This document shows, in pieces, positions 46,501 through 54,349 of a stretch of 64,000 nucleotides of DNA. Under the pieces are notes generated by a model that did no database searches, was not told the origin of the DNA, and worked only from the letters and a program-made list of their open reading frames with translations. The stretch comes from Calothrix sp. NIES-2098 (lineage in GTDB: Bacteria > Cyanobacteriota > Cyanobacteriia > Cyanobacteriales > Nostocaceae). The position numbers were made by a program, and so were the translations under genes. Each line of letters begins with the position of its first letter. Positions within the stretch are counted from its first letter, which is position 1. The DNA lies in NCBI GenBank assembly GCA_002368175.1, contig AP018172.1, positions 7,071,001 through 7,135,000 of the forward strand. The letters are read 5' to 3'.

Positions 46501-46987
46501 CCCGACGCTGTTCTTTAGGAGTAGCACCAATTTCACCCTGTACAGTTATATTCAGGCGATTGCGGATTGGGGGTAGTTGATTAATATATCTCGGTTCAAT
46601 GATGGCTCCAGTACCACAGCCCATCATTGCTAAATCCATCATCAACCCAAAGGCTTTCCAGTCTTGGAGGTTGGTAGAGGTGCAATTGTAAGCCCCAGAA
46701 AAGTTTTTCGGCTTGGCTATCCAATCTGTGCCACCAACCCATAACCAGCGCCCACTGGGCAAGGCTTTCATATTACGCTGCATCTTGTCTAAGATGACTG
46801 CTTCTTCACGGCTGAGTTTCCCCAGTTCGACTAAGCCAACAAGAGTGCGATCGCATACTTCATCCCAAGTTTCCCTTAAACCTGCCGGACTGCGGCGGCT
46901 ATAAGTCCTGAAAAATACAGGATTAGCTGCGGGGGCAGTTTCCGGAAACTTTGCACTCTGGCGTTTTCTTTCAAGCTCTCGAACCAT
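43580..46987 (-). CDS. nrdJ: Adenosylcobalamin-dependent ribonucleotide reductase with intein
   Basis: Class II ribonucleoside-triphosphate reductase: makes deoxynucleotides using a B12-generated radical, without oxygen dependence. 1135 codons from the ATG at 46987; removing a 369-residue intein leaves about 766 residues. Visible marks: first redox Cys in GAYNCTSTN, radical-site NP|CGEI split by the intein, PSGTKALLTGASSG, and the C-terminal redox pair CDSDKC. An in-frame TTG at 47032 extends it by 15 residues, but no ribosome site supports either start strongly. The 5' end is duplicated upstream. cobB in this window makes a cofactor precursor. Confidence 0.93.
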   Translation of the reverse strand: MVRELERKRQSAKFPETAPAANPVFFRTYSRRSPAGLRETWDEVCDRTLVGLVELGKLSREEAVILDKMQRNMKALPSGRWLWVGGTDWIAKPKNFSGAYNCTSTNLQDWKAFGLMMDLAMMGCGTGAIIEPRYINQLPPIRNRLNITVQGEIGATPKEQRREYTEISIQGNQVTIHVGDSREGWVKSYQTLLELSTDERFSREVQVFVDISDVRQAGETLKGFGGVANPVKLPTLYENCASILNKALGRQLNSVECCLLIDQAAVTIVAGNIRRSAGMRQFMADDQLGATAKDNLWQQDAEGNWRIDPERDALRMANHTRVFHRKPTLEESIEAVRKQYYSGEGAIQWAGEGVARANVDLLSTSALKIDFLKAYEQGTAKQWLQENYPNLDVEEIEHRLARFGLNPCVTAETWVHTEQGARQVKDLIGKQLSVYVNGELFSTTTDGFWLTGIKPILKVITQEGYELRLTGNHKLLKVTAQTQKRQYSEWVEAQDLSPGDYILLHNHRGVKPWDSFGTFDEGWLLGSLIGDGSIAKTQWGKTAYLRYWQDTQEEMGRYAVALLQNAVDFSTTTDSGCYHQQLKHRVINSSGLARLAADYGVTVEHKMPTDKIEQASYEFYRGFLRGLFDADGSVQGNQQKGVSVRLAQSNLGSLKVIQRMLARLGIISTIYQERRPESERYLPDSNRELALYCCKAQHELVISNDNIYYFQEIVGFQEPQKARRLQELLDGYKRKLNRERFAVKVKQILSDGFEAVYDCTVPGVSQFDANGIVAHNCGEIIGSNFHCNLSEVHLNQLDPHNYKEQEEAFTAGALSVAALLNHKFLEPRYQKSRELDPIVGVSFTGLFDFFVNAFGVDWLRWWEAGRPATPQGLVFKRQEAKYLSYWKDIVHRVVWDYCDRHNLKRPNRCTTVQPSGTKALLTGASSGWHPPKAQRFIRRITFRKNDPVALACIDYGYNVIPSQSDKDEQGNLLNDPFDPRVSEWLVEIPVAVPWADLPGADQIDVSKFSVLAQLDFVLQVQQYYVTHNTSATLELRSEEVEPLGQRIYEAIQNDEGYISAALLARFDDLQSFPRLPFEPIDKLTYERLSQEVKARRKTDDFCAVLSRYDLGELAEAGPSGCDSDKCMFPVQEPNS
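44660..45766 (-). other. Intein in NrdJ (369 aa, LAGLIDADG endonuclease)
   Basis: In-frame protein insert. It begins with Cys at 45766 (CVTAETWVHTEQGARQVKDL) and ends with His-Asn (ANGIVAHN) before the +1 Cys of the host at 44659. Block B is TGNHKLL. Two LAGLIDADG motifs are visible (LLGSLIGDGS and LRGLFDADGS), so the homing endonuclease core appears complete. Blocks F/G include YDCTVPG. The host flank reads GLNP before and CGEIIG after. All splicing residues look intact, so active splicing is expected. Confidence 0.93.
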
Positions 46988-47069
46988 AAATCCAGTCTTG
47001 TTGCTTGCTAACAGATTAAGACTATAGACCAAGTAGATTCAGGATTAAAGCTTGCCAAAAGAGACAACT
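46842..47069 (-). repeat. Direct repeat copy A: 5' end of nrdJ
   Basis: About 228 bp covering the nrdJ leader (82 bp before the ATG) and its first 49 codons. It aligns without gaps to copy B at a constant distance of 797 bp. Shared exact blocks include GCCGGACTGCGGCGGCTATA and GATTAAGACTATAGACCAAG. Confidence 0.9.
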
Positions 47070-47271
47070 TAAGCTTTATCTCAATAATCTCTATCTCATA
47101 GAGATATGGGGCTGATTGACCACATATCTCCATATTTGAGGTATTTACTGCTTTTTCAAGCAACTTACTCACCTTTACAGGTGTAACTGTTGTTCTCGCC
47201 TAAAAAGCTCGCTTTACTATTCCTTGAGAATTAGATAGAAGTATGGGCGATTGCTCAAATCCTTCCATAAG

Positions 47272-47571
47272 TTACTTTTTAGTTTTGTTAATTACTTTCA
47301 CCAGTTCAGTAATCGACTTGAGATGGGTTTGGACGAACCAATTCATTGCAAGAATCACAGCTACTGAAACTCCTCCATAGCTAAGTATTGGCAATAAATC
47401 TAAGGCTCCAGGTAGTGTAGTTCCTTGGGTTGGATGAGCAATAATCGGAATATTTTGGTTTTCGTGTGCTTGGCCTATCACATTTAGAGAAAGTAAGTTA
47501 TGTGGCTGTATATTGGCAACGGCAAGTAGAGGTTGGAAACTTTCAGCCTTATTGACTCTGTTTTCTTGCAT
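47272..47571 (-). CDS. Small membrane protein downstream of the nrdJ leader duplicate
   Basis: 99 residues from the ATG at 47571. A polar N-terminus (MQENRVNKAESFQPLLAVAN) leads to one membrane helix (LPILSYGGVSVAVILAMNWF) and a basic end (KVINKTKK). No family recognised. The same frame is open upstream through the duplicated nrdJ start to an ATG at 47784, so a 170-residue fusion with an NrdJ-like N-terminus is possible. Its stop lies about 200 bp before copy A of the duplicate. Confidence 0.55.
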   Translation of the reverse strand: MQENRVNKAESFQPLLAVANIQPHNLLSLNVIGQAHENQNIPIIAHPTQGTTLPGALDLLPILSYGGVSVAVILAMNWFVQTHLKSITELVKVINKTKK

Positions 47572-47638
47572 AATGGGGTTGATGTATTTTATTTCATTAC
47601 CCTGCTTCGTCAAAGCAAGGGTATTTTTTTTGCTTTGG

Positions 47639-47866
47639 AGAGTGCCAGCGCATACCTGATCCCGTATTGACCTCAAACCAGCCGGACTGCGGCGGCTATA
47701 GGTTCTAAACAATACAGGATTAGCTGCGGATGCAATATCTGCAAAGTTTGCACTTTGGTATTTTGTTTCAAGCTCTCGAACCATAAATCTAGTCTTGTTG
47801 CTTGCTGACAGATTAAGACTATAGACCAAGTAGATTCAGGATTAAAGATTGCCAAAAGAGACAACT
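47639..47866 (-). repeat. Direct repeat copy B: diverged duplicate of the nrdJ 5' end
   Basis: Second copy of the 228-bp unit. Its ATG at 47784 gives MVRELETKYQSANFADIASA and RTYSRRSPAGLR, clearly derived from the NrdJ start but with many substitutions. The frame does not continue into NrdJ; it runs on into the small membrane gene. Sequences outside the unit are unrelated. Confidence 0.9.
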
Positions 47867-47940
47867 CGCGCTTGCTTTACAACAGTACAAAGTGCAACAT
47901 CAATCCATAATGTATAATATTGTTTCTCTTTTGCAGCCCA

Positions 47941-48525
47941 ATGTCTCTTGCTCCCTGGCGAAGTGCGATCGCCCGCGCCCTCCATCAAAATCGCAGTCTA
48001 CCTTATGCCCGTTACTTACAACTAGCAACAGTCCGGGTAAATGGTCTACCCGCTAATCGGACTGTAGTTTTTCGTGGCTTTTTAGAAGCTACCAACCAGC
48101 TAAAATTTATTACCGATTCCCGCAGTGAAAAAGCTGAACAGATACAACAAAAAGCTTGGGCAGAAGCTTGCTGGTACTTCCCCAATACACGAGAACAATT
48201 CCGAATTACTGGTAGCTTAATCTTGGTAGGAAGCGATTCTCAAGCCGACCTAGCAACCGCACGCGCTACTACCTGGCAAGAGTTGAGTGATGCAGCGCGG
48301 CTTCAATTTGCTTGGCCTCATCCTGGTGAACGGAGAAATAAGGATGAAAAAGCTGCATTTAACCCACCCCCACCAAATCCCAGCCAGCCACTCTCAAATT
48401 TTTGCTTATTGCTACTCGACCCTTTACAAGTAGATCATTTAGAGTTACGTGGAGAACCACAAAATCGTTGGTTATACTACCGCAATGACCAGCACGAGTG
48501 GTCTACCAAAGAAATTAATCCTTAA
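47941..48525 (+). CDS. Pyridoxamine 5'-phosphate oxidase-like FMN-binding protein
   Basis: 194 residues from the ATG at 47941, which begins MSLAPWRSAIARALHQNRSL. FMN-site strands are YARYLQLATVRVNGLPANRT, LKFITDSRSEKAEQI and AEACWYFPNTREQFRITGSL. This is the Alr4036-like plant/cyanobacterial subgroup rather than canonical PdxH; the C-terminal PLQVDHLELRGEPQNRWLYY agrees. It may oxidise pyridoxamine phosphate or another substrate. An upstream TTG is possible but lacks support. Confidence 0.85.
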   Translation: MSLAPWRSAIARALHQNRSLPYARYLQLATVRVNGLPANRTVVFRGFLEATNQLKFITDSRSEKAEQIQQKAWAEACWYFPNTREQFRITGSLILVGSDSQADLATARATTWQELSDAARLQFAWPHPGERRNKDEKAAFNPPPPNPSQPLSNFCLLLLDPLQVDHLELRGEPQNRWLYYRNDQHEWSTKEINP

Positions 48526-48622
48526 TGGGAAATAAAGATGCGAGAAGGGGAATGAGGGGGCAGTAGAGATGAAATGCTTGACCTTTGACTTGAGGCTCTA
48601 GACTCTAAACTCTTGACCCTGG

Positions 48623-49387
48623 TTATATACCTGCACCATCAAGAAACTGCTGGATTGCCTTATCTCTGAGGTTACACAAGGGCAATTCTTCTGTTAATTC
48701 ATCTTGATTAGATGAGAAATTACCAGCCAAAACAGGAGATTTATCGGACAAATGGGCGGGCTGAAGATGTTTTATTTGTTCTTCAAGTGCTTCAATCCGG
48801 TCTACTAAAGCACGAATTACTTCAGCTTCTGAATCTGGTAAGTTGTTGTGTTCTAGAGGCGCAACCCTGACGCCAGAACGATAAATGATGCGACCAGGTA
48901 CACCAACAACTGTGCAATTAGAAGGAACATCCCTAAGCACAACTGAGCCAGCACCAATGCGGACATTGTTTCCAATTTGAATATTGCCAAGTACTTTTGC
49001 ACCAGCACCAACCACAACATTTTCGCCCAAGGTTGGATGGCGTTTACCACTTTCTTTACCAGTACCACCAAGGGTGACACCTTGATAAATTAGGGCATAG
49101 TCTCCGACGATCGCGGTTTCACCAATCACTACACCCATACCGTGATCGATAAACACGCCATGTCCAATTGCTGCGCCTGGATGGATTTCAATTCCCGTGA
49201 AAAATCGAGCAATATGAGATATCAGACGAGGGATAAAAGGAATGCCAATAACATACAGCCAGTGAGCCAGCCGATGAAATAGCAAGGCTTGCAAACCGGG
49301 GTAGCAGAATAACACTTCCAACCAGTTGCGGGCAGCTGGGTCACGTTCAAAGATGATACGAAAGTCGGTACGCAGTGTAGATAGCAC
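48623..49387 (-). CDS. cysE: Serine O-acetyltransferase
   Basis: Acetylates serine in the first step of cysteine synthesis. 254 residues. An N-terminal helical domain (MLSTLRTDFRIIFERDPAAR) leads to a left-handed beta-helix of hexapeptide repeats (IEIHPGAAIGHGVFIDHGMG, ALIYQGVTLGGTGKESGKRH, VRIGAGSVVLRDVPSNCTVV). The catalytic His in IDHGMG is present. A non-conserved C-terminal tail of about 70 residues (including IEALEEQIKHLQ) extends beyond the usual end, and may alter feedback or partner binding to cysteine synthase. Confidence 0.94.
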   Translation of the reverse strand: MLSTLRTDFRIIFERDPAARNWLEVLFCYPGLQALLFHRLAHWLYVIGIPFIPRLISHIARFFTGIEIHPGAAIGHGVFIDHGMGVVIGETAIVGDYALIYQGVTLGGTGKESGKRHPTLGENVVVGAGAKVLGNIQIGNNVRIGAGSVVLRDVPSNCTVVGVPGRIIYRSGVRVAPLEHNNLPDSEAEVIRALVDRIEALEEQIKHLQPAHLSDKSPVLAGNFSSNQDELTEELPLCNLRDKAIQQFLDGAGI

Positions 49388-49489
49388 GAGATAGTACCCT
49401 CGGAAAGCAAAACGAGCTACCTTCCCATATTATCGTTCCATGTGTTCCTCGTAACAAAGTTGGACATTGGGCAAGGTCATTAATTTCTC

Positions 49490-49620
49490 CCCTTCGGGTG
49501 ACGCTCCTTCGTCGCTCTAAGCGAAGCTATGCCGAAGGCTTTACGCTGCGCTAATGCCAGTCGCCTGCGGAGGAGCTAGCGGGGTCTTGGGGGTCTCCCC
49601 CATGAGCGACTGGCGTTGGA
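49490..49620. repeat. Interspersed GC-rich palindromic repeat cluster
   Basis: A structured non-coding block. GCCAGTCGC at 49556-49564 pairs with GCGACTGGC at 49606-49614, with an inner GGGGG-TCT-CCCCC. Before it are short motifs such as TCCTTCGTCGCTC and GCGAAGCTATGCCGAAGGCT. These match the dispersed repeats of Nostocales in style. The gap 49388-49682 holds no gene. Confidence 0.75.
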
Positions 49621-49682
49621 AACCCTCCCGCAGTGCTGGTCTCACTTTGTCCTCCTTGTCTCCCTTGTCTTCCCTGCCCCCG

Positions 49683-50174
49683 TCACGGTTGCTCTACTGT
49701 CAAAGTGTAATTGTGCTTCACACCAGGATTAAATGTACCTACCCAAACTTGATAGGTTCCACTTTTGAAATTTTGGTCATCAATACTGGCATCTTTGCTC
49801 TTACCAGTATCATCGCCACAGCGAATTGTTGTGTCGTCTGGGCCTTTGATGAGTAATGTGGTGTCGTAACCGCCGCTGTTAACTAATACTTTGAGCCGAG
49901 CAAAGTCTTTTTCCAAAACCAAGATGTGATCGGGTTTAGGATCGGCAAAGCCAATGCAAGCTTTTTTATCGCGATCGCGGTTGCTAATAGCTGACAGCGA
50001 GTAAGAACCGCCTGTGTAACCTTCAACTACTCCTTGTGCTGGAGTAAACCCCGTTGACAGCTTGAGTGTGCCAAAGTTTGCTGTCTGTGCTATTACAGGT
50101 TGAGCCATGATGGCGCTAACTATAGCTAAAAGCCAGCCACATTGAGACTTAAGCCGGAGGCGACAATACTTCAT
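49683..50174 (-). CDS. Secreted PPC-like domain protein
   Basis: 163 residues with an N-terminal signal peptide (WLLAIVSAIMAQPVIAQ) and a small beta domain. The pattern LKVLVNSGGYDTTLLIKGPD, TIRCGDDTGKSKDASIDD and YQVWVGTFNPGVKHNYTLTV resembles bacterial pre-peptidase C-terminal (PPC) domains. Such domains aid secretion or surface binding. Two Cys may form a disulfide. Role unknown. Confidence 0.8.
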   Translation of the reverse strand: MKYCRLRLKSQCGWLLAIVSAIMAQPVIAQTANFGTLKLSTGFTPAQGVVEGYTGGSYSLSAISNRDRDKKACIGFADPKPDHILVLEKDFARLKVLVNSGGYDTTLLIKGPDDTTIRCGDDTGKSKDASIDDQNFKSGTYQVWVGTFNPGVKHNYTLTVEQP

Positions 50175-50333
50175 AGTAGACCTCCAACAATTTAATTTAT
50201 AAGTAACTATATATACATATTGTAATCTAAAAAACAGTAAGATTGACCAATTTGTGCCACATTGAAATGTGCCACAGCAAAGAACTGATAAAAGTAGAAA
50301 ATATGAAGTGATTTTATAAATTCAATTTTTACA

Positions 50334-50549
50334 GTGTCACTAGCTAGTCAAGAACACCACATAGAAAGTTGGATTTACTCAATTCAATTCTTAACAGCCA
50401 CAAGTAAATCGCGCCAATTTCAAAACTTAATATCCACACTCAGCGTGCATCAAAAATGGGACTGGGCAATTGAGCCTGTTAATGGAGAATTTTGTCTGTC
50501 AAATATAAAACAAAATCCTCAAAAATATAAAAATTATAAGAGTTGCTGA
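50334..50549 (+). CDS. Possible small protein (71 aa)
   Basis: 71 codons from GTG (SLASQEHHIESWIYSIQFLT; HQKWDWAIEPVNGEFCLSNI). The composition is protein-like but no family is recognised and no ribosome site is clear. It lies between the secreted-protein gene (divergent) and the RRM gene. Confidence 0.35.
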   Translation: MSLASQEHHIESWIYSIQFLTATSKSRQFQNLISTLSVHQKWDWAIEPVNGEFCLSNIKQNPQKYKNYKSC

Positions 50550-50792
50550 TTTTATGCTATGAGGGTTTGTAAAATCTCATACTTTGAAAAACAGCACGAT
50601 CAGTTATTATATGAGCGTATGAGTAAGTTCAGCCACATGGCACATATAGTTGTAGACGATACCACAGTTAAGGTTGCCGCCTTACAACATTCGCCAATGG
50701 TGAATCAGAGGAAACTATGCAAAGTTTGCAAGTTACTTAGATCTGTTCTTTAGCTGAACTTATCGCTCCTTGTTGAAACTTACGTGATCCAC

Positions 50793-51077
50793 ATGACTAT
50801 TTACGTTGGAAATCTCTCCTACCGCGCTACCGAAGCGGATCTAAGAGCAGTATTTACAGATTATGGCGAAGTTAAAAGGGTAGTTTTACCTACTGACCGC
50901 GAAACAGGCAGACTGCGGGGCTTTGCATTTGTAGATATGAATGAAGATGCCCAAGAAGACGCTGCGATCGCAGAATTAGATGGTGCAGAATGGATGGGGC
51001 GTCAGCTCAGAGTCAATAAAGCTAAACCAAGAGAAGATAACCGACGAGGTAGCTGGGCGAAAAAACAAGAGATATAA
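50793..51077 (+). CDS. RRM-type RNA-binding protein
   Basis: 94 residues from the ATG at 50793, a single RNA-recognition motif. RNP2 is IYVGNL and RNP1 is RGFAFVDM. The C-terminal tail is short and basic (NKAKPREDNRRGSWAKKQE) without the glycine-rich tail of the cold-induced RbpA1 group. It resembles the RbpD-like type. These proteins bind mRNA, some after cold shift. A long leader upstream may be regulatory. Confidence 0.9.
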   Translation: MTIYVGNLSYRATEADLRAVFTDYGEVKRVVLPTDRETGRLRGFAFVDMNEDAQEDAAIAELDGAEWMGRQLRVNKAKPREDNRRGSWAKKQEI

Positions 51078-51678
51078 AACAGAGAAATACAATCATAACA
51101 AATTGTTTTCTAGTTACGCAATACCTTAGTCAGTAATATTTACTAGAAACAATACGCAATCAAATAACTCACTAGTACCGTTTGCGGAATTCCCAATTCA
51201 AAATAAATACGGCGTAATCTTTTCAGCGGTTTTGTATATTTGCTTGAGCTCCGCTACGCTGTACTATAATTTACCCGACTAGTTAGGATCGGTTAAGTAA
51301 ATCTTACTACTAGTCGGTTTTTTGCATCCCAACTAAAATCATGGCTTGTAAAATGTAAAATTTACTAACGAGCATTCACCTATTGCATACCCAGAGGGTA
51401 GAGGCAACCTCAGTGCATCAGAACTGAATAAATCAAGAATGGTCGTTGTAGCAACAAAATTTAAGTTACCAACAATACTAAGTAGATTTGCTCAAATAGA
51501 GCGCTGTATATTCGCAGTTATCCTCAGCAAGACAGGTACAAGATATTCATTTCTTTAGTTTATCTAAAAACAAATCTAGGTTATCAAATTACCTTTCTAA
51601 GATAGAGGCAGAGATCTCGATAAATTGCCATCAACGGTAGTAGCCGAACCCACACATAGTCCTAGGGAGAACAAGACA
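51078..51678. other. Long gap upstream of fbp with terminator and promoter region
   Basis: 601 bp. The first 200 bp hold no gene. A terminator hairpin is at 51275-51323. The rest is the likely fbp promoter region. An imperfect NtcA-like half-site GTT-N8-TAC at 51465-51478 was seen but lacks a well-spaced -10 element. Confidence 0.5.
51275..51323 (+). terminator. Intrinsic terminator after the RRM gene
   Basis: CCGACTAGT pairs perfectly with ACTAGTCGG, with a 25-base loop, and TTTTTTGC follows. It lies about 200 bp beyond the RRM gene stop, so the transcript would have a long 3' tail, or a separate small RNA ends here. Confidence 0.75.
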
Positions 51679-52728
51679 ATGACTCAAGCGCCTGAATCTT
51701 TAGATTTGTCTAACAACTACGCTGGAGATAAGACCTTAGATAGAGATTGTACAACGTTATCACGTCACGTCCTACAGCAATGTCAAAGTTTTTCTGCTGA
51801 GGCACAGGACTTGAGTGCCCTGATGAATCGAATTGGTTTGGCAGGTAAACTTATTGCCCGTCACCTCAGCCGTGCCGGATTAATGGAAGGTGTGCTGGGA
51901 TTTACAGGGGAAGTTAACGTGCAGGGAGAGTCCGTCAAAAAGATGGATGTTTATGCCAATGAGGTATTCATAGCTGTTTTTAAGCAAAGCGGCCTAGTTT
52001 GTCGTTTAGCTTCCGAGGAAATGGACAAACCCTATTACATCCCAGAAAACTGTCCTATTGGCCGCTATACTTTGCTCTACGATCCAATTGATGGCTCATC
52101 AAACACCGATACAAATCTCAGCTTAGGTTCGATTTTTTCCATTCGGCAACAGGAAGGCGACGATATCGATGGTAAGGCTGTTGACCTGCTCGCCAATGGA
52201 CGCAAGCAACTTGCCGCAGGATACATACTCTATGGCCCCAGCACAATGCTGGTCTATACTATAGGCAAGGGCGTTCACTCATTTACCCTCGATCCCAGCT
52301 TGGGTGAGTTTATCCTCACGGAAGAAAATATCAAAATTCCCAATCACGGTTCGGTATACAGCGTCAACGAAGGGAATTTTTGGCAGTGGGAAGAATCTAT
52401 TCGGGAATATATCCGCTATGTCCATCGCACAGAAGGCTATACAGCTCGCTATAGTGGGGCAATGGTGAGCGATATCCATAGAATTTTAGTTCAAGGCGGA
52501 GTGTTTCTCTATCCAGGCACAATTCAGAAACCAGAAGGCAAATTGCGCCTGCTTTATGAAACTGCTCCCCTAGCTTTTTTGATTGAGCAAGCAGGAGGTC
52601 GTGCCACTACAGGATTGGTAGATATTTTAGATGTAGTACCGAAAAAATTGCATCAACGCACGCCTTTAATTATTGGTAGCAGAGAGGATGTAGCGAAGGT
52701 AGAGTCTTTTATTCAAAACGGTCACTAG
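51679..52728 (+). CDS. fbp: Fructose-1,6-bisphosphatase class I
   Basis: 349 residues from the ATG at 51679; GGGAG lies 11 bases before it, and an upstream TTG is rejected. The metal-binding motif is LYDPIDGSSNTDTNLSLG. The N-terminus contains SALMNRIGLAGKLIARHLSR, and YSGAMVSDIHRILVQGG marks the sugar-phosphate site. It converts fructose-1,6-bisphosphate to fructose-6-phosphate. In Nostocales it heads a cluster with tal, zwf and opcA, seen here in full, supplying hexose phosphate for the oxidative pentose phosphate pathway. No terminator clearly separates it from tal. Confidence 0.96.
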   Translation: MTQAPESLDLSNNYAGDKTLDRDCTTLSRHVLQQCQSFSAEAQDLSALMNRIGLAGKLIARHLSRAGLMEGVLGFTGEVNVQGESVKKMDVYANEVFIAVFKQSGLVCRLASEEMDKPYYIPENCPIGRYTLLYDPIDGSSNTDTNLSLGSIFSIRQQEGDDIDGKAVDLLANGRKQLAAGYILYGPSTMLVYTIGKGVHSFTLDPSLGEFILTEENIKIPNHGSVYSVNEGNFWQWEESIREYIRYVHRTEGYTARYSGAMVSDIHRILVQGGVFLYPGTIQKPEGKLRLLYETAPLAFLIEQAGGRATTGLVDILDVVPKKLHQRTPLIIGSREDVAKVESFIQNGH

Positions 52729-53062
52729 TGCAAGAAGGCAGATGGCAAAAGGAAATCAAGACTGTAACTTAAGCTTTTTCAGCTTTTTTTACAACTGGAT
52801 CGTTATTTCCACCTTGCTGTACTAGTAGAAGTTACAAAGGTAGCAAAGATACTGGGAGCATCTGCTACTAAGTAATTAAAAGTTAATTACAGCGATTGGG
52901 AATGCAGAATAGCGTTTTTAGAAATTGAAGTAAACATTATCTCAGCTGGCCGATGCGATAAGTGATTGGCAACGCCACAATTCAAAAGTCACCATCAACA
53001 TTTGATGGGTTTTGCCAACTTCACTTAAAAACATCATTAACAGGAGTGAAATAAACATAGCT

Positions 53063-54208
53063 ATGGCAACCAATCATTTATTAGAGATTAAACAATACGG
53101 TCAAAGTATCTGGATGGATAATTTGAGCCGTGACATTATTCAATCAGGCGAACTCAAAAATTTGGTTGAGAACCAAGGAATCTGTGGGATTACCTCCAAC
53201 CCAGCCATTTTTGAGAAAGCGATCGCTGGTAATGTGATTTATGATGCCGATATAGAAGCCGGAGTTCGCGCTGGCTTACCCACATACAAAATTTATGAAT
53301 CCCTAGCTTTTGCAGATATCCGCAGTGCTTGTGATATTTTACGCCCTGTATATGAAGCCTCAAATAGACTAGATGGCTATGTGAGTATCGAAGTACCACC
53401 AACCATCGCCCACGATACTGAAGCCACAATCAACGAAGCCCGTCGCTATTTCCAAGAAATTGGACGGGAAAATTTGATGATTAAAATTCCTGGTACCGAA
53501 GCGGGTTTACCAGCAGTGGAACAGGTAATAGCTGAGGGTATGAATGTTAACATCACACTGCTGTTCTCAGTAGAAAGCTACATTAATACAGCTTGGGCTT
53601 ATATTCGCGGCTTAGAAAAGCGGGTTGCAGCAGGTGAAGACATCAGTAAGATAGCTTCAGTTGCTAGCTTCTTCCTCAGCCGAATTGACAGCAACATTGA
53701 CGGTAAGATTGATGCTAAGTTGAAAAAAGGCGTTGACGATATTGCCATTGAGGCGAAATTAAAAGCTGTGAAAGGAAAAGTAGCGATCGCCAATGCCAAG
53801 ATTGCTTATCAAGAATACAAGAAAATTATTGAGAGCGATCGCTGGCAAGCCTTAGCCGCAAAAGGAGCTAAAGTACAGCGCTTACTATGGGCCAGCACTA
53901 GCACCAAAGATCCCCACTACAGCGACGTGATGTATATCGATGAGTTGGTCGGCCCAGATACCGTCAATACCTTACCCCCAGCAACGATTACCGCTTGTGC
54001 AGATCACTGCGATGTCGCTAATCGTGTAGAAACAGGTGTAGAAGAAGCTTACACCCTGATAGAAAACCTCAAAGATCCTGACATCAATATCGATATCGAT
54101 AAAGTGATGGATGAACTGCTAGTGGAAGGGATTGACAAATTTGTCCAGCCCTTCCAGTCCCTAATGAACTCTTTAGAAGGCAAAGTCAAGCTATTGTCAC
54201 CAGTGTAG
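53063..54208 (+). CDS. tal: Transaldolase
   Basis: 381 residues from the ATG at 53063 with AGGAG upstream. The Schiff-base lysine is Lys141 in LMIKIPGTEAG. SIWMDNLSRDIIQSGELKNL and GICGITSNPAIFEKAIAG are the conserved N-terminal segments, and RLLWASTSTKDPHYSDVMYI lies near the phosphate site. It is the longer TalB-like group found in cyanobacteria. It transfers a dihydroxyacetone unit between sugar phosphates. 334 bp separate it from fbp, which may allow an additional promoter. Confidence 0.96.
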   Translation: MATNHLLEIKQYGQSIWMDNLSRDIIQSGELKNLVENQGICGITSNPAIFEKAIAGNVIYDADIEAGVRAGLPTYKIYESLAFADIRSACDILRPVYEASNRLDGYVSIEVPPTIAHDTEATINEARRYFQEIGRENLMIKIPGTEAGLPAVEQVIAEGMNVNITLLFSVESYINTAWAYIRGLEKRVAAGEDISKIASVASFFLSRIDSNIDGKIDAKLKKGVDDIAIEAKLKAVKGKVAIANAKIAYQEYKKIIESDRWQALAAKGAKVQRLLWASTSTKDPHYSDVMYIDELVGPDTVNTLPPATITACADHCDVANRVETGVEEAYTLIENLKDPDINIDIDKVMDELLVEGIDKFVQPFQSLMNSLEGKVKLLSPV

Positions 54209-54260
54209 GTATTAGGGAATAGGGACATGGGGCTACGGAAAATGCCCCATGCCCTATGAC

Positions 54261-54301
54261 GGCAGTTGCTACAACGGGGGGAACCCCCGCAACGCACTGC
54301 C
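54261..54301. repeat. GC-rich palindrome between tal and zwf
   Basis: GGCAGT at 54261 pairs with ACTGCC ending at 54301, with inner GGGGG and CCCCC arms. It sits inside the tal-zwf spacer. A second small palindrome, ATGGGGC with GCCCCAT, lies just before it. Confidence 0.75.
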
Positions 54302-54349
54302 TCCCCCATGCCCAATCTTTAACCTTTTTATCTCACATCCCAAATTGTT

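Noticed and set aside
50559..50753. Open frame of 64 codons upstream of the RRM gene
   Set aside because: No recognisable motif; it overlaps the likely leader of the RRM gene.
51465..51478. NtcA-like site GTT-N8-TAC upstream of fbp
   Set aside because: First half-site is imperfect and no TAN3T element lies at the expected distance of about 22 bases.
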